From a virus, in IMG/VR virus record IMGVR_UViG_3300029319_000116, positions 13,188 to 43,463 of that record: a stretch of DNA of 30,276 nucleotides. The stretch is one strand, 5' to 3'. The notes below the pieces were generated by a model. That model saw only the letters and a program-made list of their open reading frames with translations. It was not told the DNA's origin and ran no database searches. Positions 9,380-15,783 of the stretch are shown piece after piece; position 1 is the first letter of the stretch; each line of letters begins with the position of its first letter. A program made the translations under genes and the position numbers.

Positions 9380-9387
9380 TAAATAGT
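9380..9387 (-). promoter_or_regulatory. ACTATTTA motif before the scaffold gene
   Basis: The sense strand reads ACAACTATTTACTACGA, 48 bases before the gp22 ATG. A small GACG/CGTC hairpin follows at about 9364-9376. This gap (9332-9426) contains no other feature I can support. A promoter here would drive gp22 and gp23 after the upstream fibre terminator. Confidence 0.4.
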
Positions 9388-9426
9388 TGTAAAAAAAGCA
9401 AAAATACAAAAAAATAATAACTTATT

Positions 9427-9681
9427 TTATGAAATCACCAAGTTACCTTCTTCATCCCAAGAAAGTTTGTTATTATCTTGCAAAAAACCCTCAATAGACA
9501 TTAGATAAAAATCCATATCACTTGGTTTCATCTTTTTTGTTTTCAATTGATTGTAGCACCATTGAATGATGGTGTTAATAAGAAAAGCTTTTGGGGCAAA
9601 CACAATATTTCCTTCGATACGATAGCTCGGATCGTTTTCTTCTAAGTATCGAATAATGTCTGCTCTTGTTTGGACTTTCAT
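9427..9681 (-). CDS. Small protein of unknown function (84 aa)
   Basis: Begins MKVQTRADIIRYLEENDPSY and ends in a negatively charged stretch. It looks like a small mixed alpha/beta soluble protein; I do not recognise it. The ATG at 9681 comes directly after the U-tract of the fibre gene terminator and has no visible Shine-Dalgarno sequence. A TTG-initiated form from 9732 would have to be translated through that hairpin, which is unlikely. The frame is intact for 84 codons and fills the space between fibre and scaffold, so it is probably real but weakly translated, or translated only from read-through transcripts. Confidence 0.55.
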   Translation of the reverse strand: MKVQTRADIIRYLEENDPSYRIEGNIVFAPKAFLINTIIQWCYNQLKTKKMKPSDMDFYLMSIEGFLQDNNKLSWDEEGNLVIS

Positions 9682-9684
9682 AAT

Positions 9685-9723
9685 AAAAAAGGTGAGGGCA
9701 GAGACCCGTAGATCCCTGCCCTC
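9685..9723 (-). terminator. Intrinsic terminator after the S74 fibre gene
   Basis: On the sense strand GAGGGCAG pairs perfectly with CTGCCCTC (8 pairs, extended by two more after one mismatch), followed by ACC and six T. It begins 15 bases after the fibre stop codon at 9739. It overlaps the region immediately before the next small gene. Confidence 0.9.
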
Positions 9724-9738
9724 GGTTATCAAAAAGTA

Positions 9739-12027
9739 TTACTTCTTGAGGAGTGCTTTCAATTCTTCGATCTGAACTTGTTGAGCCTTTACAGCCTCCA
9801 CGAGAACAGAAGTAAGTCTTGAGTAGTCAACCCCTTGTACGCCGTCTCCGCCAGTGTGAACTGCCTTTGGAACGACTTTCTGAACATCTTGAGCGATGAA
9901 ACCGAAGTCTCTTTCACCGGAATCTTTCCAAGTGAACTCAACACCGTTCAAAGACATAACAGCATCAAGAGCAGTGTTGCCCATAGAGGTAACATCAGAC
10001 TTGAGGCTTTCGTCTGAGTAAGTGACAAATGCAGCAGCCTTGATCTTGTTGATGTTATCACTACCGTTTGCAACTTCAATAGCGAAATCAGTGTTTTCAT
10101 CACCACCAAGAGACATAATAGTCTCTTGGCTTCCACTTTCATCTTTCTTGAATTGCAATTTGTTCTCAGCAGCAACATAGATCATCTCTTCGTTTGCAGC
10201 AGCACCGTGAACTCTAAGACCTGCTCCAGATCCATCCTGTCCTACAAAAACACCGCCGTCAAAGTTACCAGTACCATCTACACCGATGGATGCACCACCA
10301 GCACCAGCACCACCGCCAGTGCCAAAACCATTTGCAGTTAATGATGCTCGTAATCCATTGTTTGCGTAGAAGTTAATCTGATCTGCTGTCTCGAAGTCAA
10401 TCTTTGTTTGATCATCTTCACCGATTTTGATATCAGTTGCAAGAAGGGAGGTGACATTGGTCTGAGCAGCAGCCAAAGTCACAGCACCACCGTCAGCAAT
10501 GGATGCATCTCCGGAAACGTTTCCAAAGTAGTGGTTTTGAAGACTATCAACACCAACTTTTTTAAGAGTTCCACCATCGGAAATCATCAATTCGTCAGCA
10601 TCAACAATGTCAGCGTGGGCTAATTCTGTTTGACCAGAAATAACATTGTCGTTAAGCATTGAACCTTCAACAGCGTCAGCTTGAATAGTGGCAGCACCAC
10701 CAGCAGCAACTAAGACATCGCCAGAAACATTGCCGAAGATTGCATCTTCAAGGTTGGAGAAAGTAATTTTCTTTTCTGTTCCGTTGTCAGACACCAAGAA
10801 GTTATCTTGTGTCTGGTGAAGGCTAGCGTCACCCTTAGCAGTAAGCTCATCGATGTCGAGAGCGAGTGTTGCGATGCTGTTTATTCCACCAGTGAAGGTA
10901 AGACCAGTTCCAGCAACTGAACCAGAGAGACCAACTTTGTCACCGTCAAGAACAACAGATCCAGAAACTCCTACAGAAAGAACTCCAGAAGCAGCCGCAA
11001 GACCGTTACCAGCCATGTTACCGACAACATCAGAAAGTTGCTCTTTTTTAGTTTCGCCAGAAGCTCCGCCATCAAGGAAGAGAATGTAGTCATCTCCAAC
11101 TGCCAAAGCAGCTTCATCTACTAAAGCGCCAGAGTCTTTTGCAAGACTGTCAACACCGTATCTTTTGATTACTCCGCCATCGGAAAGCAACAACTCATCA
11201 GCAGCAGCGAGAGATCCCTGTGCCAATTCTGTTTGACCAGAAATAACATTGTCGTTAAGCATTGAACCCTCAACAGCGTCAGCAGCGATGGTTAAAGCAC
11301 CACCGTCAGCGACAGTTGCATCACCAGAAACATTTCCGTAGTAGTGGTTTTGAAGACTGTCAACGCCAACTCTCTTAAGAGTTCCGCCATCACTGATCAA
11401 AAACTCATCAGCGTCAGCAATGTCTGCGTGAGCCAACTCATCTTGTCCAGAAATAACATTGTCGTTAAGCATTCCCTCTTCAACAGCACCAGCACCGATG
11501 GTTAAAGCACCACCAGCAGCAACTGTAGCATCACCAGAAACATCAGCGAATACAGCATCACGAACAACGCTGAAGTCTACTCTCTTGAGAGCGCCACCGT
11601 CGTTAATCAACAACTCGTCGGCATCATCTAGATCGCCAGTCATTGCAGTCTGGTTAGTAATAGCTGCAACACCAAGAGACAAATCACCGCCAGCAGCAAC
11701 TGTAGCATCACCAGAAATGTTTCCAAAGATTGCATCTTCGAGGTTAGAGAAAGTAATTTTCTTTTCTGTTCCGTTATCAGAAAAGACGAAGTGGTCTTGT
11801 GTTTGATGAAGACCAGTTCCACCGAGCGCATCAAATGCATCGATGTCAAGAGACTTTGCAACGTCGGTGATCACACCACCTTCGTTTTGCATGAAAAGTC
11901 TAGCAGAGCCAACAGCACCAGAAGCGAAGAGGTAGAGACCTCCAGCAGGGGCTTCGGCATTTGCAGATCCAGAATTGTTCTGGAGAGAAATAAATTTCCC
12001 GTATTCAGATAGAGAAATATTAGCCAT
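9739..12027 (-). CDS. Repeat-built tail fibre / virion spike with S74 chaperone domain
   Basis: 762 aa. The last 92 residues are an intramolecular chaperone of the peptidase S74 type: AFVTYSDESLKSDV, then FTWKDSGERDFGFIAQDVQK, then a C-terminal coiled coil (LVEAVKAQQVQIEELKALL). In this family the domain trimerises fibres and then cuts itself off before the Ser of the SD..LK motif, here Ser671 with Lys676. The body is made of repeats of about 70-80 residues containing NGTEKKITFSNLEDAIFGN, VSGDATVA(A/D)GGALTI, GSMLNDNVISGQTELA and ADE(L/F)(L/M)ISDGGTLK. GGGAGG lies before the ATG. The gene is flanked by terminators on both sides, so it is probably its own transcription unit. Its position inside the head gene cluster is unusual for a fibre; a head fibre or whisker-like role is also possible. 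Confidence 0.85.
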   Translation of the reverse strand: MANISLSEYGKFISLQNNSGSANAEAPAGGLYLFASGAVGSARLFMQNEGGVITDVAKSLDIDAFDALGGTGLHQTQDHFVFSDNGTEKKITFSNLEDAIFGNISGDATVAAGGDLSLGVAAITNQTAMTGDLDDADELLINDGGALKRVDFSVVRDAVFADVSGDATVAAGGALTIGAGAVEEGMLNDNVISGQDELAHADIADADEFLISDGGTLKRVGVDSLQNHYYGNVSGDATVADGGALTIAADAVEGSMLNDNVISGQTELAQGSLAAADELLLSDGGVIKRYGVDSLAKDSGALVDEAALAVGDDYILFLDGGASGETKKEQLSDVVGNMAGNGLAAASGVLSVGVSGSVVLDGDKVGLSGSVAGTGLTFTGGINSIATLALDIDELTAKGDASLHQTQDNFLVSDNGTEKKITFSNLEDAIFGNVSGDVLVAAGGAATIQADAVEGSMLNDNVISGQTELAHADIVDADELMISDGGTLKKVGVDSLQNHYFGNVSGDASIADGGAVTLAAAQTNVTSLLATDIKIGEDDQTKIDFETADQINFYANNGLRASLTANGFGTGGGAGAGGASIGVDGTGNFDGGVFVGQDGSGAGLRVHGAAANEEMIYVAAENKLQFKKDESGSQETIMSLGGDENTDFAIEVANGSDNINKIKAAAFVTYSDESLKSDVTSMGNTALDAVMSLNGVEFTWKDSGERDFGFIAQDVQKVVPKAVHTGGDGVQGVDYSRLTSVLVEAVKAQQVQIEELKALLKK
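10501..11779. repeat. Internal DNA repeats of the fibre gene
   Basis: The coding repeats are still visible as DNA. The block at 10622-10680 matches 11225-11283 over 59 bases with one difference, and a third partial copy lies at 11447-11473. The block at 10741-10789 matches 11731-11779 with three differences. The block around 10527-10556 (GTAGTGGTTTTGAAGACT and on) recurs from 11339. Such near-identity suggests recent duplication or continuing recombination that could change fibre length. Confidence 0.85.
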
Positions 12028-12077
12028 TTATAAATCCTCCCATAGATTTAATGTTTAAATTTTAGAATGAAGTTAAA

Positions 12078-12098
12078 GAAAAAGCGCCAGAAGGCGCT
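12078..12098 (-). terminator. Intrinsic terminator between the unknown structural gene and the fibre
   Basis: The sense strand reads AGCGCC-TTCT-GGCGCT followed by five T and then CTTT. It lies about 120 bases after the stop at 12217 and 50 bases before the fibre start, so it either ends the gp21-bS21-166 aa transcript or acts as an attenuator in the fibre leader. Confidence 0.8.
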
Positions 12099-12099
12099 G

Positions 12100-12120
12100 T
12101 GAGCACACAATTGTGGCTCA
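12100..12120. repeat. Palindrome in the fibre leader
   Basis: TGAGC and GCTCA flank the perfect 10-base palindrome CACAATTGTG, with a single extra A. It touches the terminator on one side and an ACTATTTA motif on the other. It could be an RNA hairpin that protects the 5' end or an operator site; the sequence alone does not decide. The rest of the gap 12028-12216 holds only these elements. Confidence 0.6.
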
Positions 12121-12124
12121 TATA

Positions 12125-12132
12125 TAAATAGT
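12125..12132 (-). promoter_or_regulatory. ACTATTTA motif before the fibre gene
   Basis: Sense-strand AAAACTATTTATATATGAG, 97 bases before the fibre ATG. Unlike the other copies it lies upstream of a palindrome and a terminator hairpin. If it is a promoter, its transcript would meet the terminator within about 40 bases. Confidence 0.35.
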
Positions 12133-12216
12133 TTTGAGGATTGGATTTGGTGCTTAAATTGCAGACAATCTTAACAAATTGCCCACAAACACTTGGAAGG
12201 ATAGGTTAAATTAGTT

Positions 12217-12717
12217 TTAGTGAACGCCGTCACTAGTGTTGGATACGCTGATTCCAGAACCACTAAGTGCATACATTTCTGTTGCAGGGATGCCAGTTAA
12301 TTCTGCCGATACTCCGAACGCACCTGCATTTGTTCCCGCTTCCAGCGCCGGTTGAAACAGGGTAATTGCATCATTCGCCGCTACAGCGCCGGGGGTAATG
12401 TATAGTTCAGTGCACTTTACATTCAACTCTAAAGAGCCACTAGTGTGTCTAACTATAGCATAATGGTTTCCAGTCACAACTGAAGGGGATGTAGCTTTAG
12501 GGGAAAAGTATACAGCGATGTCGCTCGAACTGCAATAATTGAATATTGTCACTTTTTTTGTAACAGTTGGGAAAGTGACCTTGTATTCTTTTCTAGCAAA
12601 CCAATCATTGCCACTGGTTGGCTCTCCCTCAATTCTGGATCCTGTCAAGAATGGTTTTCCTGCCACTTGATATGCTGCTGAGTTTCCTAATCCGCTTGAT
12701 TTTGGATAATATGCCAT
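12217..12717 (-). CDS. Unknown protein in the head module (166 aa)
   Basis: I do not recognise this protein. It begins MAYYPKSSGLGNSAAYQVAG and alternates short beta strands with polar loops (KVTFPTVTKKVTIFNYCSS, HYAIVRHTSGSLELNVKC, ELYITPGAVA), like a small beta-sandwich. There is no signal peptide or membrane segment. It lies between bS21 and the fibre, downstream of the prohead protease, with AGGAG before its ATG and a terminator after it. A capsid decoration or other minor virion protein is plausible from context only. Confidence 0.7.
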   Translation of the reverse strand: MAYYPKSSGLGNSAAYQVAGKPFLTGSRIEGEPTSGNDWFARKEYKVTFPTVTKKVTIFNYCSSSDIAVYFSPKATSPSVVTGNHYAIVRHTSGSLELNVKCTELYITPGAVAANDAITLFQPALEAGTNAGAFGVSAELTGIPATEMYALSGSGISVSNTSDGVH

Positions 12718-12728
12718 TTTATTTTCTC

Positions 12729-12965
12729 CTAGTCTTTATACTTAGCTTCGTATTCTCTCTGAAGTCTTTTTAATACTCTTTTACGCTCTTTCTTTTTTCT
12801 GCGGCGCTTATCAGTTGGCTTCTCAAAGAACATATGTTTTTCTCGCCATTCATCTTGAATGCCTTCTTTTTTAACCTTTTTGATAAATCTCTTGATCATT
12901 CTTTCGGGAGATTCATTTTTTCTTGGTGTCACTTCTACATGAACTGGTTTTGCTTTCTTTCTCAT
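12729..12965 (-). CDS. rpsU: Phage-encoded small ribosomal subunit protein bS21
   Basis: 78 aa, very basic. The alignment with bacterial bS21 is clear: NESPERMIKRFIKKVKKEGI (17-36) corresponds to E. coli [20 protein letters not shown], and FFEKPTDKRRRKKKERKRV (46-64) corresponds to FYEKPTTERKRAKASAVKR. Bacterial bS21 sits on the 30S platform near the mRNA Shine-Dalgarno/anti-Shine-Dalgarno helix and helps initiation. Phage copies of bS21 are known, especially in aquatic phages, and are thought to replace or supplement the host protein. Here it lies in the late head gene operon, between a small head-module protein and an unknown structural protein, with AAGGT before the ATG and 11 bases to the next gene. 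That suggests expression when virion proteins are made. Confidence 0.92.
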   Translation of the reverse strand: MRKKAKPVHVEVTPRKNESPERMIKRFIKKVKKEGIQDEWREKHMFFEKPTDKRRRKKKERKRVLKRLQREYEAKYKD

Positions 12966-12973
12966 CTTATACC

Positions 12974-13390
12974 TTACTTAATTAGCTGTCTCCAAGCATT
13001 GACGCCGCCGAGCAAACTCGAAATATCAACTCCTGCATCATTTGGGTCAACACCTTCTAGTGCAGAGGAAGGCGAGGGGGATGATGAGGGTGTTCCTGCT
13101 TTTTTCAACGGCGTAGTGCCCTCAAACAAATCAACTCCCCCATATGAATCTTTCCCTATAGCGTCTAACATTTTTTTTCTAGTTTCAGCTAGTTTTTGCT
13201 TTTGCTTTTCTGCTGCCTCTAAACTAGCCTGTTGTGTGAAGGTCTGCTGAGTAGCCGTTGGCTGCTGAACTGCTTGCGTTTGCCCCACTGCCTTTACTAC
13301 TTCTGAAATGACACTTTTGAGAACCCCCTCTTCTACGAGGACTTCTTTTACGCTCTCCTTAATCATTTCTTTAAATTCGCTTTTCTTCAT
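12974..13390 (-). CDS. Small helical, low-complexity protein of the head module (138 aa)
   Basis: The N-terminal third is a charged helix (MKKSEFKEMIKESVKEVLVE), the middle is Gln/Ala/Thr-rich (QAVQQPTATQQTFTQQ) with a short coiled coil, and the C-terminal third is Pro/Ser/Gly-rich. I recognise no family. It follows gp21 with coupled spacing (AAAGGAT of the gp21 end serves as ribosome binding site). T4-like phages carry small prohead core proteins in this neighbourhood, so a core or internal head role is possible but unproven. Confidence 0.7.
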   Translation of the reverse strand: MKKSEFKEMIKESVKEVLVEEGVLKSVISEVVKAVGQTQAVQQPTATQQTFTQQASLEAAEKQKQKLAETRKKMLDAIGKDSYGGVDLFEGTTPLKKAGTPSSSPSPSSALEGVDPNDAGVDISSLLGGVNAWRQLIK

Positions 13391-13391
13391 T

Positions 13392-13988
13392 TTAATCCTT
13401 TACAATATCGTTTAGAAGTCTATTAATCTTATCCGCCTTAGTCCAAACATTCGGCTCTTTGTTCTCTTTCATCATAAAAGCACCAGTTGTAGATGGTTCT
13501 GATACCATATCAAAACAAATTAGCTGAAAGTCGTCGTTTACTCTTGCGGCACCATTACTTTCATCAACAGTGCCAAGACCGCGAGAGGAAATGCCAACTT
13601 GACAGCCACCCTCAACGAGGGCTCTTAGGGTTTTACCTGCTGGTGTTTCAAGCACTTTAATTTTGCCCATCACATCCTTGCCCTCAAACCACACGTCTGT
13701 CACTAGGTGAGAAGCATTGGCGAGATTAACGATAGACGATTCTGGATGGTCTAGTTCTCCTAGTGCTCTTTTTTCCTTGACAAGTTTCTTGTAATTCTCC
13801 ACTTCTCTCTCTAAAACTCGCATAGGATAAACTCTGCCATTTCCGTTTTGCGCTTCTGCCCTCTGCATCACGCCGGAAAGAATGAGCCCACCATTTGCGA
13901 CATAACGCTTTTCCTCTTCCGTTAGAAGATCTTGACATGTCCCACCTTCACATAGTTGGTAAAATTCTGTTAATAACATTCTTGACAT
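13392..13988 (-). CDS. 21: Prohead core protease (gp21-like, peptidase S77)
   Basis: 198 aa; T4 gp21 has 212 aa. This serine protease matures the prohead by cutting scaffold, capsid and internal proteins after (L/I)xE. Conserved landmarks are NGNGRVYPMRVLEREV near 48-63, GELDHP with the probable catalytic His81, and VGISSRGLGTV with the probable catalytic Ser at 134 or 135. The fold is the herpesvirus-type assembly protease fold. AAAGGA precedes the ATG. Its specificity matters for this window: LRE in gp23 and the (L/I)xE ends of six N-terminal tags in the accessory block are all suitable sites. Confidence 0.95.
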   Translation of the reverse strand: MSRMLLTEFYQLCEGGTCQDLLTEEEKRYVANGGLILSGVMQRAEAQNGNGRVYPMRVLEREVENYKKLVKEKRALGELDHPESSIVNLANASHLVTDVWFEGKDVMGKIKVLETPAGKTLRALVEGGCQVGISSRGLGTVDESNGAARVNDDFQLICFDMVSEPSTTGAFMMKENKEPNVWTKADKINRLLNDIVKD

Positions 13989-14003
13989 AATAATAATCCT
14001 TTG

Positions 14004-14018
14004 ACGGGCATTACCCGT
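14004..14018 (-). promoter_or_regulatory. Hairpin directly before the gp21 ribosome binding site
   Basis: The sense strand reads ACGGG-TAATG-CCCGT, ending one base before the AAAGGA of gp21. There is no U-tract, so it is not a terminator. A second inverted repeat, GTTAGG/CCTAAC (14050-14045 with 14028-14023), covers the end and stop codon of the 17-codon reading frame upstream. The pair could regulate gp21 translation. Confidence 0.4.
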
Positions 14019-14023
14019 GCGAG

Positions 14024-14077
14024 TTAGGAGCCTCTACAGCAACGCCTAACTGGTTGTAACATCCATTTTGCATTCAT
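14024..14077 (-). CDS. Candidate 17-residue leader peptide upstream of gp21
   Basis: Encodes MNAKWMLQPVRRCCRGS. The ribosome binding site AAAGGAGG, 5 bases before the ATG, is among the strongest in the window and overlaps the stop codon of the preceding membrane protein gene. The stop codon lies in an inverted repeat. The product is basic, with adjacent cysteines, and too short for family assignment. It may be a leader whose translation couples the membrane protein to gp21, a true micro-protein, or a remnant. Confidence 0.4.
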   Translation of the reverse strand: MNAKWMLQPVRRCCRGS

Positions 14078-14088
14078 AAGAACCTCCT

Positions 14089-14403
14089 TTACTCGTGAAT
14101 ATTGTTTATTTTTATACCACTATCGCTAATAACAACATTTAAAGCATATGAGGTAGCTGATGATAAGCACCCCAAGATTAACAAATTAGCGATATTATAC
14201 TCAAAATTAAATAGTTCTGTTAAACCATTTATTCCGAACAAAAATACTCCCACCCAAAAACCCGTACACATAGGGCAGTGGATAAGTGTGCCAAACCAAT
14301 CAGATTTTTCCATTATCCAATTTCGTTGATTCTCAAAAATTGTTCCGTAAACTAAGATTTGGGTCATGCCCCAAGAGGCGAGAATAAAATATAAAAGTTC
14401 CAC
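14089..14403 (-). CDS. DUF1360-like small membrane protein
   Basis: 104 aa with about three membrane segments: residues 2-20, 47-62 and 70-90. The motif IHCPMCTGFWVGVFLFG (41-57), with Cys43 and Cys46 next to a membrane helix, fits the DUF1360 family of phage and bacillar membrane proteins of unknown function. The start is a GTG that overlaps the stop of the upstream gene (TAGTG). Its place between portal-linked genes and gp21 is odd for a membrane protein, although T4 proheads do assemble on the inner membrane. A role there is speculation. Confidence 0.7.
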   Translation of the reverse strand: MELLYFILASWGMTQILVYGTIFENQRNWIMEKSDWFGTLIHCPMCTGFWVGVFLFGINGLTELFNFEYNIANLLILGCLSSATSYALNVVISDSGIKINNIHE

Positions 14404-14951
14404 TATTCGTACCTATACATCCCTGCTAGTCCATAATAATAACCCGGATAACCCGGACTTAAAGTTCCCTTCTTTTCTTCCTGCGGCACTTCTCCAAGTT
14501 CAGTGCTGTCTTTTTTGTCTGGGTGGAGTAGTCTTTCGTCTTCTTCGTCCTCTACAAACTCAAAAGAAGATATATAAGATTGCTCTTCTTGCATAAAACC
14601 AGCGATATTAAAAAGAACAATCTCTGTTAAATTTTCAATCTTTTGATCTTTTGGATAAATTGCCTCAATTGCTCCAAATACATTAGAGCCTTTTACGCTC
14701 TCAGGCAATACGACGCCTTTTCGGAAAAGAAAATCAAAAAATCTGTTTTGACTTTTATATACTAACTCACCGAAGTCTTTTTTTGTGTAAGCGGTAATCT
14801 TGCCTTTTTTTTCGTCCAAAACAATATCCATATCAATATGATTAAAAACCATAATTTGTCCAGAAAGAGAGCGCTTCATATCAAGCTTCTTAATTTCGCC
14901 CTCCATCACTTCTAATGGTAACTGATTTTTAATTGTAATTTTAACAGTCAT
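14403..14951 (-). CDS. Unknown protein of the portal-protease interval (182 aa)
   Basis: No recognised family. Residues 1-110 look like a folded mixed alpha/beta domain (KITIKNQLPLEVMEGEIKKL, FDFLFRKGVVLPESVKG, LTEIVLFNIAGFMQEEQSYI). The C-terminus is acidic and then Gly/Tyr-rich (GYPGYYYGLAGMYRYE). It lies between gp20 and gp21, where T4 has the prohead core genes 67 and 68, so a prohead role is possible by position only. The stop of the previous gene overlaps the start region (TAAAATG), suggesting coupling. Confidence 0.75.
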   Translation of the reverse strand: MTVKITIKNQLPLEVMEGEIKKLDMKRSLSGQIMVFNHIDMDIVLDEKKGKITAYTKKDFGELVYKSQNRFFDFLFRKGVVLPESVKGSNVFGAIEAIYPKDQKIENLTEIVLFNIAGFMQEEQSYISSFEFVEDEEDERLLHPDKKDSTELGEVPQEEKKGTLSPGYPGYYYGLAGMYRYE

Positions 14952-14952
14952 T

Positions 14953-15783
14953 TTAGTTTTTTATTTCCCTAGCCAACTCTTGGATCTTCAAGATCTTTTT
15001 TAAGTCTCCGTCTTCTAGAGGCTTTTGGCTAAAGCCTTCTAAAATATTCAAAACTTGATTTGCTTTTTCAAGCATATCTGAATCTTGTATAAACTCTGGT
15101 GCTTGTTTTGCCTCAAATACTTGTTCCTTGAGCCTGCCTATTTCCTCGTCTAAATACATCTGAAATTCCAAGCTGTTACCAATCCCAGAACCGATAAATT
15201 TAGAAAGCAATGTTTTTTGCTCCTCCAAGAGATTAACATATTCTGTATTGAATCTCTCAACAAAAGATTTGAACACAAGGCTGTCGATGTGCTTGAGTTC
15301 TTTTGTTTCATTATTTTTTGAAGCCTCAGTCATAAGTTGCAACGCTTCCTCTTCTAGTAAAACTCTTTGTTTAGCTGAGAGGTCAAGATTATTAAAAACT
15401 TGATGCAATGTGGCTAAGTTTTTATAATTTGGAACAAAAGTTGTAAAAACATCCTTTGACAGTTCTTTGTTGATCTTTGAAATCATTTGGCTTTGTTCTG
15501 AAAAGATTTGCCTTTTATCGAGAACAGAATACTCAATTTTAGATTCGGAAAGAATTTTTTCAGCAATGGTGTGTTTTTCATCTTTTGTTTCTAGAATATT
15601 TTTGTAAATACGAACTTCTCTTCCCATAAGAGTTTTGCCGCTAAAGTGCTCTTTAACAATATCTAAAATTATTTCTCTCTTGTTTTCATTTTTCTCAACT
15701 GTTGCCTTTGTTAATTCTCTAACAAGAGCCTCATAAAGAAAAATTGTGTTTCTTTTCTTATTGTGCTTAATTTTCGTTGACAT
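14953..15783 (-). CDS. Helical protein following the portal; possible prohead core protein
   Basis: 276 aa from the ATG at 15783 (MSTKIKHNKK), which has TTGGAG 10 bases before it; an ATG 21 bases further upstream has no ribosome binding site. The segment NKKRNTIFLYEALVRELTKA followed by KNENKREIILDIV is a pattern I remember in proteins next to the portal of marine T4-like phages, where it is sometimes compared with T4 prohead core protein gp68. The protein is almost entirely helical and charged. It overlaps the end of gp20 by 17 bases. Confidence 0.75.
   Translation of the reverse strand: MSTKIKHNKKRNTIFLYEALVRELTKATVEKNENKREIILDIVKEHFSGKTLMGREVRIYKNILETKDEKHTIAEKILSESKIEYSVLDKRQIFSEQSQMISKINKELSKDVFTTFVPNYKNLATLHQVFNNLDLSAKQRVLLEEEALQLMTEASKNNETKELKHIDSLVFKSFVERFNTEYVNLLEEQKTLLSKFIGSGIGNSLEFQMYLDEEIGRLKEQVFEAKQAPEFIQDSDMLEKANQVLNILEGFSQKPLEDGDLKKILKIQELAREIKN

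Noticed and set aside
8300-9409. 369-residue form of the scaffold protein
   Set aside because: The extra 26 residues are translated from the leader containing the promoter-like motif. The ATG at 9331 has a good ribosome binding site and gives the expected N-terminus.
9427-9732. 101-residue TTG-initiated version of the small gene between fibre and scaffold
   Set aside because: Translation would begin inside and pass through the strong terminator hairpin of the fibre gene; the ATG at 9681 is simpler.
10501-11779. Repeats in the fibre gene as a mobile or CRISPR element
   Set aside because: The repeats stay in frame, encode recurring fibre motifs and vary mainly at third codon positions.
12074-12120. 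CRISPR-like or IS-end interpretation of the adjacent inverted repeats
   Set aside because: There are only two unrelated hairpins, one with a clear U-tract, no spacer array, no transposase and no target duplication.
13989-14088. Stem-rich gap resembling part of a tRNA
   Set aside because: No 7-base acceptor stem, no TTC-type T loop and no anticodon arm of correct spacing on either strand. The stems fit better with a leader region.
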